From Streptomyces sp. NRRL S-1022 (GTDB lineage Bacteria > Actinomycetota > Actinomycetes > Streptomycetales > Streptomycetaceae), in assembly GCF_000720135.1 (NCBI RefSeq), contig NZ_JOIU01000008.1:124001-188000 (forward strand): a stretch of 64,000 nt of DNA. Reading direction: 5' to 3'. Position numbers and translations under genes: made by a program. Positions 45,531 through 52,242 of the stretch are shown here, in pieces (the first letter of the stretch is position 1; each line of letters starts with the position of its first letter). The notes under the pieces are model-generated. The model was not told the origin of the DNA. It saw only the letters and a list, made by a program, of their open reading frames with translations, and did not search any database.

Positions 45531-45561
45531 TTGCAAGGAGTTCGCAACAAGGGCCTAAAAT
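45531..45561 (+). promoter_or_regulatory. Nur-box-like operator and promoter of the nickel transporter operon
   Basis: TTGCAA (45531-45536)-N5-TCGCAA (45542-45547) matches the reported Streptomyces Nur box TTGCAA-N5-TTGCAA at 11 of 12 positions. The first half also serves as the -35 box of a promoter with TAAAAT (45556-45561), 19 bp spacer. Transcription would begin at about the GTG at 45568, giving a leaderless mRNA. Bound Nur-nickel would block this promoter. Confidence 0.7.
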
Positions 45562-45567
45562 CATCTG

Positions 45568-46611
45568 GTGCATGTACCTGACGGATTCATCGACGCGCCC
45601 ACCTCCGCCGTCACCGGGGTGGTCGCCGCCGGCGCCCTCGCGGTGAGCCTGCGCGGCGCCCGCCGCGAACTCGACGAGCGCACGGCCCCGCTGGCGGGCC
45701 TGGTGGCGGCGTTCATCTTCGCCGTGCAGATGCTGAACTTCCCGGTCGCGGCCGGGACCAGCGGCCACCTCCTGGGCGGGGCCCTCGCCGCGATACTCGT
45801 CGGCCCCTGCACAGCCGTCCTGTGTGTGTCGGTCGTGCTGCTCATGCAGGGCGTGCTGTTCGCCGACGGCGGGCTGACCGCGCTCGGCGTGAACATCACC
45901 GACATGGCGATCGTCACGACGGTCGTCTCCTACGCCGTCTTCCGCGGCCTGCTCGCCGTGCTGCCCCGCAAGCGGCGCACGGTGACCGTCGCCTCCTTCG
46001 TCGCCGCGCTGGTGTCCGTGCCGGCCGCCGCGGTCGCCTTCACGCTGATCTACGCGGTCGGCGGCACCACCGACGTCTCCATCGGCAAGGTCGCCACCGC
46101 GATGATCGGCGTGCACGTGCTGATCGGCATCGGCGAGGCGGTCATCACCGCGCTCACGGTCGGCGCCGTCATCGCCGTACGCCCGGACCTGGTGCACGGC
46201 GCGCGCGGGCTGCGGCAGCGGCTCCGGCTGCGGGTGAACGGCGAACTGGTGGACGCGCCCGCGCCCACGGCGCCCGTGGCGGCGCGCACCTCGCGGCGCA
46301 CGCTGTGGATCACCGGTCTGGTCACCTCCCTGGTCCTCGCCGGCTTCGTCAGCTTCTACGCCTCGGCCAGCCCCGACGGTCTGGAGAAGGTCGCGCACGA
46401 CAAGGGCATCGACAAGAAGGCGGAGAAGCACGTCTCGGCCGACTCGCCGCTCGCCGACTACGGCGTGCGGGACATCGCCGACGCCCGGCTGTCCGGCGGC
46501 CTCGCCGGTGTGATCGGGGTCGGCGTCACCGTCGTCGCGGGCAGCGCGGTGTTCTGGGCCCTGCGGCGGCGGCGTGCCGACGACGTGTCCCCCGCGAGCA
46601 CCGGCGTCTGA
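45568..46611 (+). CDS. nikMN: ECF nickel transporter S-component, CbiM/NikM fused to CbiN/NikN-like domain
   Basis: A 347-residue membrane protein. The mature N-terminus M-H-V-P-D-G-F-I-D supplies the metal-binding His2 typical of CbiM/NikM. About six membrane segments run to residue ~205, followed by a linker and a C-terminal N-like module (two membrane segments, with S-P-D-G-L-E-K-V-A between them). Specificity for nickel rather than cobalt is inferred from the Nur-box-like promoter and the lack of any cobalamin gene or riboswitch nearby. GTG 45568 has no ribosome site; a leaderless start is likely. Confidence 0.88.
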   Translation: MHVPDGFIDAPTSAVTGVVAAGALAVSLRGARRELDERTAPLAGLVAAFIFAVQMLNFPVAAGTSGHLLGGALAAILVGPCTAVLCVSVVLLMQGVLFADGGLTALGVNITDMAIVTTVVSYAVFRGLLAVLPRKRRTVTVASFVAALVSVPAAAVAFTLIYAVGGTTDVSIGKVATAMIGVHVLIGIGEAVITALTVGAVIAVRPDLVHGARGLRQRLRLRVNGELVDAPAPTAPVAARTSRRTLWITGLVTSLVLAGFVSFYASASPDGLEKVAHDKGIDKKAEKHVSADSPLADYGVRDIADARLSGGLAGVIGVGVTVVAGSAVFWALRRRRADDVSPASTGV

Positions 46612-46612
46612 C

Positions 46613-47374
46613 GTGGGAGCGGGACACGCGCACCGGCTCTACCGGCACGGGCACTCGCCCGTGCACGGCCTGCCGCCGCACACCAAGCTCGCCGCGGTCT
46701 TCCTGTTCGTGGTGGTCGTGGTGTCGACCCCGCGCGAGGCGATGTGGGCGTTCGCCCTGTACGCCGTGCTGCTCGCGTCCGTGGCGTACCTCGCGCGCGT
46801 GCCCGCCGGCTTCCTGCTCAGGCGGCTGCTGATCGAGGTGCCGTTCGTCGCGTTCGCGGTGCTCATGCCGTTCGTGGCGGAGGGCGAGCGGGTGCACGTC
46901 CTGGGGCTCTCGCTGAGCGTCAACGGACTGTGGGGCGCCTGGAACGTGCTCGCCAAGGGCACCCTCGGCGTCGCCGCCTCCGTGCTGCTGGCCGCCACCA
47001 CCGAGCTGCGCGAGCTGCTGCTCGGGCTGCAGCGGCTGAAGCTGCCGCCGCTGCTCGTGCAGATCGCGTCCTTCATGATCCGCTACGGCGACGTCATCAC
47101 CGACGAGATGCGCCGGATGCGGATCGCCCGGGAGTCGCGCGGCTTCGAGGCGAAGGGCGTGCGGCACTGGGGCGTGCTCGCCAAGTCCGCCGGCGCGCTG
47201 TTCATCCGCTCCTACGAGCGCGGGGAGCGCGTGCACCTGGCCATGGTGAGCCGGGGGTACGCCGGCGCGATGCCGGTCATCGACGAGGTGACCGCCTCGC
47301 GCGCGCAGTGGTCGTACGCCCTCGCCCTCCCCTGTGCCGCCCTCGTCGTCTGTCTGCTGGGATGGATGCTGTGA
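46613..47374 (+). CDS. nikQ: ECF transporter T-component (NikQ/CbiQ)
   Basis: A 253-residue membrane protein with about six segments and the two coupling motifs of T-components, A-R-E-S-R-G-F and A-M-V-S-R-G-Y, that touch the ATPase. It transmits ATP hydrolysis to the S-component. GTG 46613 lies 1 bp after the nikMN stop; its stop overlaps the start of the ATPase gene. Confidence 0.92.
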   Translation: MGAGHAHRLYRHGHSPVHGLPPHTKLAAVFLFVVVVVSTPREAMWAFALYAVLLASVAYLARVPAGFLLRRLLIEVPFVAFAVLMPFVAEGERVHVLGLSLSVNGLWGAWNVLAKGTLGVAASVLLAATTELRELLLGLQRLKLPPLLVQIASFMIRYGDVITDEMRRMRIARESRGFEAKGVRHWGVLAKSAGALFIRSYERGERVHLAMVSRGYAGAMPVIDEVTASRAQWSYALALPCAALVVCLLGWML

Positions 47375-48120
47375 CAGCTTCTCTGGAGGTCTCCGGCCTC
47401 GCCTTCGCCTACCCCGACGGCCACCAGGCCCTGTTCGGGGTGGACTTCTCGATCGCGCGCGGCGAACGGGTCGCCCTGCTCGGCCCGAACGGCGCCGGCA
47501 AGACGACCCTGGTGCTGCATCTCAACGGCATCCTGGGCGGCGGCACCGGCACGGTGACCGTCGCCGGACTGCCGGTCGGCAAGCGGCACATGGCGGCGAT
47601 CCGGCAGAAGGTCGGCATCGTCTTCCAGGATCCGGACGACCAGTTGTTCATGCCGACCGTGCGCGAGGACGTGGCGTTCGGTCCGGCCGCCGCCGGGATC
47701 CGGGGGGCCGAGCTGGAGGAGCGGGTGCGCACCGCGCTGGAGCGGGTCGGGATGCAGGACTTCGCCGGCCGGCCGCCGCACCACCTGTCCTTCGGCCAGC
47801 GCCGCCGGGTCGCCGTGGCCACGGTGCTCGCCATGGAGCCGGAGATCCTGGTCCTGGACGAGCCGTCCTCCAACCTGGACCCGGCCTCCCGCCGGGAGCT
47901 CGCCGACATCCTGCGCTCCCTGGACGTCACGGTCCTCATGGTCACGCACGACCTGCCGTACGCCCTGGAGCTGTGCCCGCGCTCGCTGATCCTGAGCGAC
48001 GGGGTGATCGCGGCGGACGGCCCGACGGCCGCGCTGCTGTCCGACGAGGAGCTGATGCGGGCGCACCGGCTGGAGCTGCCGTTCGGCTTCGACCCGAAGT
48101 CCGTGACAATGGGCGCGTGA
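47371..48120 (+). CDS. nikO: ECF transporter ATPase (NikO/CbiO)
   Basis: A 249-residue ABC ATPase: Walker A G-P-N-G-A-G-K-T-T, Q-loop V-F-Q-D-P-D-D-Q-L-F, a signature L-S-F-G-Q-R-R-R, Walker B L-V-L-D-E-P-S and the switch His in V-T-H-D. GTG 47371 overlaps the nikQ stop; ATG 47362 is an in-frame alternative. Only one ATPase is encoded, so a homodimer is likely. Its stop overlaps the ohrR start. Confidence 0.93.
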   Translation: MTASLEVSGLAFAYPDGHQALFGVDFSIARGERVALLGPNGAGKTTLVLHLNGILGGGTGTVTVAGLPVGKRHMAAIRQKVGIVFQDPDDQLFMPTVREDVAFGPAAAGIRGAELEERVRTALERVGMQDFAGRPPHHLSFGQRRRVAVATVLAMEPEILVLDEPSSNLDPASRRELADILRSLDVTVLMVTHDLPYALELCPRSLILSDGVIAADGPTAALLSDEELMRAHRLELPFGFDPKSVTMGA

Positions 48121-48581
48121 CGAACGAGGACGCCGCCGCCGAGGGCTCGCTGCTGCTGGACGACCAGCTGTGCTTCGCGCTGTACGCGGCGCAGCGCGCC
48201 GTGACCGCCGCGTACCGCCCGCTGCTGGACGACCTCGGGCTCACCTACCCGCAGTACCTGGTGCTGCTGGTGCTGTGGGAGCGCGGGCAGACCAGCGTGA
48301 AGGAGCTGGGGCGGGCCCTGCGGCTGGACTACGGCACGGTCTCGCCGTTGCTGAAGCGGCTGGAGGGGGCGGGGCTGGTGCACAGGGAGCGCGCGCGGGG
48401 CGACGAGCGCTCGGTGCTCGTGGCGTGCACCGGGCGCGGCGAGGAACTCAGGGAGCGCGCCGCGCGCGTACCCGGCGCCCTGCTGACGACGACGGGGCTC
48501 GGCGCGCGGGAGATCGCACGGCTGCGCGAGGAGCTGTGGCGGCTGACCGAGCGCGCCGACGAGGCGGCCGACCGGTACTGA
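48117..48581 (+). CDS. ohrR: OhrR-type organic-peroxide-sensing MarR repressor
   Basis: A 154-residue winged-helix regulator. The reactive Cys19 sits in L-C-F-A-L-Y-A-A-Q-R, then Y-R-P-L-L-x-x-L-G-L-T-Y-P-Q-Y-L-V-L-L-V-L-W-E, all typical of one-Cys OhrR. Oxidation of this Cys by organic hydroperoxides releases DNA. GTG 48117 overlaps the nikO stop by 4 bp, so it is translated with the nickel operon. The ohr gene follows after 105 bp with a palindrome in between. Confidence 0.92.
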   Translation: MTNEDAAAEGSLLLDDQLCFALYAAQRAVTAAYRPLLDDLGLTYPQYLVLLVLWERGQTSVKELGRALRLDYGTVSPLLKRLEGAGLVHRERARGDERSVLVACTGRGEELRERAARVPGALLTTTGLGAREIARLREELWRLTERADEAADRY

Positions 48582-48631
48582 GCACGGGTCACCCCCGGTT
48601 GCCACCCCGGCGTCCCGGGCTTACCTACCGG

Positions 48632-48657
48632 CAAGTACCTTGTGCACGATGTACTTG
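48632..48657. promoter_or_regulatory. Probable OhrR operator before ohr
   Basis: CAAGTAC and GTACTTG (7 bp, perfect) flank 12 bp containing TGTGCACG, a near-palindromic centre. It lies 30 bp upstream of the ohr start, in the ohrR-ohr gap, where OhrR sites normally occur. Confidence 0.65.
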
Positions 48658-48686
48658 TGAGCCACTTGTTCCGGGGGAGGCCGGCC

Positions 48687-49133
48687 ATGACCGAGGCAAC
48701 CGCTGTCGACACCCGTCCGACGAAGATCATGTACGTCGCCGAGGCCACCGCCCACGGTGGCCGGGACGGCTATGTGACCAGCCAGGACGGCCGGATCGAG
48801 CTGAAGGTCGCGATGCCCCCGGAGCTGGGCGGCCACGGCGACGGCACCAACCCGGAGCAGCTCTTCGCGGCCGGTTACAGCTCCTGCTTCCACAACGCGC
48901 TGATCCTGGTCGGCAACCGCGAGGGGTACGACCTGACCGGCTCCACCGTGGCCGCGAAGGTCGGCATCGGCCCGAACAAGCACCGCGGCTACGGCCTCGC
49001 GGTCGCCCTGAGCGTCTCCCTGCCGGTCCTGGACCCCGAGGTGGCGACCCGGCTGGTGGACGCGGCGCACGAGGTGTGCCCGTACTCGAACGCGACACGC
49101 GGCAACATCGACGTAACGATTCTGCTCGGCTGA
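48687..49133 (+). CDS. ohr: Organic hydroperoxide resistance protein (Ohr)
   Basis: A 148-residue OsmC/Ohr-family thiol peroxidase reducing organic hydroperoxides. The two redox cysteines are present: Cys67 in G-Y-S-S-C-F-H-N-A and Cys131 in V-C-P-Y-S-N-A-T-R-G-N. ATG 48687 has GGGGGAGG upstream. Control by the adjacent OhrR is expected. Confidence 0.95.
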   Translation: MTEATAVDTRPTKIMYVAEATAHGGRDGYVTSQDGRIELKVAMPPELGGHGDGTNPEQLFAAGYSSCFHNALILVGNREGYDLTGSTVAAKVGIGPNKHRGYGLAVALSVSLPVLDPEVATRLVDAAHEVCPYSNATRGNIDVTILLG

Positions 49134-49218
49134 TCCCACCGAGGAATCGCAGGCGCGCGGCCCACGTTGCACCCACTGTCGCAGGCGATCGTGCAGGCAT
49201 TCGGAAGGGACGGCGGGC

Positions 49219-50379
49219 GTGGACGTGAACGGCACTGTGGCCGAGGGCTTCGAGCCGGTCAGGGAGGCGTTCGCCGCGAACTTCGCGCTGCTCGGCGAGC
49301 GCGGCGCGGCCGTCGCCGTCTACCGCGACGGACACCGGGTCGTGGACCTGTGGGCCGGCACGGCGGACGTGGACGGCACGGCCCCCTGGCAGCCCGGCAC
49401 CGCCCAGATCGTGCGCTCGGCCACCAAGGGCGTCGCCGCCGCCGCGCTGCTGCTCCTGCACCAGCGCGGCGAGCTGGACCTGGACGCCCCGGTCGGCACG
49501 TACTGGCCGGAGTACAAGACGGCCGGCAAGGAGCACACGCGCGTCCGGGACCTGCTCGCGCACCGCGCGGGCGTGCCCGTGCTGGACCGCCCGCTGACCC
49601 CCGCCGAGGCCGCCGACCCCGATCTCGGTGCCGCGGCCGTCGCCGCGCAGGCCCCGGTGTGGGAGCCGGGCACCGACCACGGCTATCACGCCCAGACCTA
49701 CAGCTGGCTCACCGGCGAACTGCTGCGCAGGGTCACCGGCCGCCCGGTCGGCGAGTGGATCGCACAGGAGGTCGCCGGGCCGGCCGGGGCGGACCTGTGG
49801 CTCGGCCTGCCGCAGACGCAGCGGGGGCGCGCGGGCCGCGTCGGTCCGGTGGACGCCCCGGAGAGCGCCGGCGGGCTGAAGACCCGCCCCAAGCGCGCGG
49901 TCGCCGAGGCCTACGCCGATCCGGAGTCCCTGACCCGGCGCGCCTTCGCCGCGATCACCCCGCTCCCCGACGAGAACGACCCCGCCTACCGCGCCGCCGC
50001 CCTGCCCGCCTCCAACGGCATCGCCACGGCCGGCGGACTGGCCCGCTTCTACGCCTCGCTCATCGGCGAAGTGGACGGCGGCACCCGGCTGTTCACCCCG
50101 GAAACCGTGGCACTGGCCCGCGCTGAGCAGTCCGCCGGGCCGGACCGGGTGCTGGTGGTGGGCACCCGGTTCGGCCTCGGGTACATGCTGCACGGCGCCG
50201 CGTCCCCGCTGCTCTCCCCCGGCTCCTTCGGTCACCCCGGCCGCGGCGGCGCCCTCGGCTTCGCCGACCCGGAGTCGGGCATCGCCTTCGGCTACGTCAC
50301 CAACGGCTTCCGGCAGAGCGTCACGGCGGATCCGAGGGCGCAGGCGCTGGTGCGGGCGGTGCGCACGGCGCTCGCCTGA
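49219..50379 (+). CDS. Serine hydrolase, beta-lactamase/EstB fold
   Basis: A 386-residue protein. S-A-T-K forms the SxxK nucleophile motif at ~75-78 and Y-S-W (~160) provides the Tyr of the YxN-like motif; H-P-G-R-G-G near residue ~340 replaces the KTG box, as in EstB-type esterases. No signal peptide, so a cytosolic esterase rather than a beta-lactamase is likely. GTG 49219 follows AAGGGA. Confidence 0.88.
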   Translation: MDVNGTVAEGFEPVREAFAANFALLGERGAAVAVYRDGHRVVDLWAGTADVDGTAPWQPGTAQIVRSATKGVAAAALLLLHQRGELDLDAPVGTYWPEYKTAGKEHTRVRDLLAHRAGVPVLDRPLTPAEAADPDLGAAAVAAQAPVWEPGTDHGYHAQTYSWLTGELLRRVTGRPVGEWIAQEVAGPAGADLWLGLPQTQRGRAGRVGPVDAPESAGGLKTRPKRAVAEAYADPESLTRRAFAAITPLPDENDPAYRAAALPASNGIATAGGLARFYASLIGEVDGGTRLFTPETVALARAEQSAGPDRVLVVGTRFGLGYMLHGAASPLLSPGSFGHPGRGGALGFADPESGIAFGYVTNGFRQSVTADPRAQALVRAVRTALA

Positions 50380-50413
50380 GCCGCCGGCGCCCCGGGCGCA
50401 CGCCGGGTCCGGG

Positions 50414-50689
50414 TCAGACGTGGATCGGGTGCGAGGTCCGCCCGGACGCCGAGTCGATCTCCTCGTGGGCCTTCGTCAGCAGCTGCATGGCCAGTTCGTT
50501 CAGGGCGCGGGCGCCGGCGATCTCCTCCCCGACCCGGGGCTGGTTCGAGTCGATGCTGTGCCGGCTGGCGCGGCCGTGGGCCCGCACCTCCGAGCCGTCG
50601 GGCAAGCGCACCAGCGCCGCCGCGCGCGTGTGCTGATCGTCCTCCATGAACTCCATCTCGATGTGCCATCCGACAGTGGTGTGCATCAT
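50414..50689 (-). CDS. DUF1876 family small protein
   Basis: A 91-residue protein with the DUF1876 pattern: W-H-I-E-M-E-F, A-x-A-x-V-R-L-P-D-G, G-x-A-x-R-H, then a C-terminal helix N-E-L-A-M-Q-L-L. The fold is thought to resemble dsRNA-binding domains; function is unknown. ATG 50689 is chosen because GGGAGG lies 8 nt upstream; GTG 50698 would overlap that site. Confidence 0.85.
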   Translation of the reverse strand: MMHTTVGWHIEMEFMEDDQHTRAAALVRLPDGSEVRAHGRASRHSIDSNQPRVGEEIAGARALNELAMQLLTKAHEEIDSASGRTSHPIHV

Positions 50690-50762
50690 GACGGACACCT
50701 CCCAGAACTCGCTGTTTCCAGGGTGCGCCTCGCCACCCGGCCCGTCATGTCGGCGCCGGGCG

Positions 50763-51608
50763 TCAACCGGCGCGCAGCATCAGCCCGATGCCCACGACCA
50801 CCAGGGCCGCCGCCGCGATCCGCGGGGCGCCGAAGCGCTCCTTGAAGAACAGGGCGCCGATGGCCGCGCCGACGATGATGGACGACTCGCGCAGGGCGGC
50901 GATCGGGGCGAGCGCGGCACGGGTCTGGGCCCACAGCACCAGGGCGTAGGCGGCGACGGACAGGGCGGCGCCGAGCAGGCCGAGGGCGGCGTACGGCCGC
51001 AGCAGCCGTACCGTGCCGGCCCGCGCGCGTGCGTACAGGAAGGCGGGCAGCACCGAGCCCTGGAGGACCATCAGCCAGGCGATGTACCCGAGGGACGTCC
51101 CCGAGGCCCGTACGCCCAGGCCGTCGACGACCGTGTACACCGCGATGGTCGCACCGGTCGCCAGGGCCGCGCCGATCGCCGCCCAGTCCGGCCGCTTCCC
51201 GCGCAGCCCCCACAGGCTGACGCCGGTCAGGCCCAGGCAGGACACGACGATGCCGGCGCTCGCCCAGACGCCGGGCACCTCGTGCGCGAAGACGGCGGCG
51301 AGCAGCGTGACGACGAGCGGGGCGCTGCCGCGCGCGATGGGGTACGCCTGCCCGAAGTCGCCCAGCCGGAACGAGGTCATCAGCAGGGCGTAGTAGGCGA
51401 TGTGCACGGCCGCCGAGGCGCACAGGTAGGGCCAGGCGGGCCCGGCGGGGAGCGCCGTGAACGGGGTGATCGCGAGCCCGATCAGCAGTCCGCCGCCGGA
51501 GATGAGGGCGAAGCCGACGAGCTTGTCGGTGATGCGGTGCGCGATGGCGTTCCAGCTGGCGTGGGTGACGGCGGCGAACAGCACGGCCGCCGCGACCAGG
51601 GGCGTCAC
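50763..51608 (-). CDS. EamA-type (drug/metabolite) transporter
   Basis: A 281-residue membrane protein with ten predicted segments arranged as two EamA halves; the second half ends with L-R-E-S-S-I-I-V-G-A-x-I-G-A-L-F-F-K-E-R, a typical EamA signature. Substrate unknown. GTG 51608 overlaps the stop of the YbaK gene by 4 bp, so the two are coupled. Confidence 0.88.
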   Translation of the reverse strand: MTPLVAAAVLFAAVTHASWNAIAHRITDKLVGFALISGGGLLIGLAITPFTALPAGPAWPYLCASAAVHIAYYALLMTSFRLGDFGQAYPIARGSAPLVVTLLAAVFAHEVPGVWASAGIVVSCLGLTGVSLWGLRGKRPDWAAIGAALATGATIAVYTVVDGLGVRASGTSLGYIAWLMVLQGSVLPAFLYARARAGTVRLLRPYAALGLLGAALSVAAYALVLWAQTRAALAPIAALRESSIIVGAAIGALFFKERFGAPRIAAAALVVVGIGLMLRAG

Positions 51609-52093
51609 GCGGACTGCTCGCGCACGTCCACCAGCGTGGCGCCCGCGTGGGCGACCAGTTCCTCCGGCCCGATCGGGAAGACGGTGTACGGCGTGCCGGC
51701 CGCCGCCCACACCACGTCGTGCGCGAGCAGCGACCGGTCGGCGAGGACACGGGTGCGCGTGCGGTGCCCGAAGGGCGGTACGCCGCCGATGGCGTACCCG
51801 GTGGTCTCGCGGACCACGCCGGCGTCGGCGCGGGTGACCTCGCCGGCGTCCAGTTCCCGCCGTACCCGCTCGACGTCCACCCGGGAGGCGCCGTCCATGA
51901 GGACCAGCACCGGGACCCCGTCGGCGGCGAAGACCAGCGACTTGCAGATCCGGCTCGGCTCGCACCCGATCGCGGCGGCGGCCTCGGCCGCGGTCCGGGT
52001 CGCCTCCGGGAAGCTCCGGACCCGGGCGAGCACCTCCCCCAGTCCCGACTCCTCCAGCGCGGCGGCGAAACGAGGGTGCGCGGTCGTCGTCAT
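51605..52093 (-). CDS. YbaK/EbsC-type aminoacyl-tRNA deacylase
   Basis: A 162-residue editing-domain protein: T-A-A-E-A-A-A-A-I-G-C-E-P-S-R-I-C-K-S-L-V-F, the conserved Lys being the catalytic one, then G-Y-A-I-G-G-V-P-P-F-G-H. Members clear mischarged tRNA (often Cys- or Ala-tRNA-Pro). ATG 52093. First gene of a two-gene unit with the EamA transporter. Confidence 0.9.
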   Translation of the reverse strand: MTTTAHPRFAAALEESGLGEVLARVRSFPEATRTAAEAAAAIGCEPSRICKSLVFAADGVPVLVLMDGASRVDVERVRRELDAGEVTRADAGVVRETTGYAIGGVPPFGHRTRTRVLADRSLLAHDVVWAAAGTPYTVFPIGPEELVAHAGATLVDVREQSA

Positions 52094-52173
52094 GGGCGCA
52101 CGCTAGCGGGTCACTGCGTGGCGTACGAAACGAATTCCGGCCGGGCGACAGGGGCGGCCCGGGGACGGAGGAA

Positions 52174-52236
52174 GCCGGTGAGGGTGCAGCCCCGTCCCCA
52201 CGGGCACCCTCACCGGCGGCTCCTGCCGTCAGGAGC
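52174..52236 (-). terminator. Double hairpin after the MMPL gene
   Basis: Just past the MMPL stop is GCTCCTG-N4-CAGGAGC (52236-52219), then a 14-bp perfect stem GCCGGTGAGGGTGC/GCACCCTCACCGGC (52174-52217) with a 16-nt loop. Together they should stop minus-strand transcription before the YbaK gene. Confidence 0.8.
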
Positions 52237-52242
52237 GGTACG

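Noticed and set aside
45420..45567. Cobalamin riboswitch before the CbiM-like gene
   Set aside because: The gap is under 150 bp, no B12-box-like sequence is visible, and the promoter appears to be leaderless.
49219..50379. Secreted beta-lactamase conferring resistance
   Set aside because: No signal peptide, and the KTG box is replaced by an H-P-G-R type segment as in esterases.
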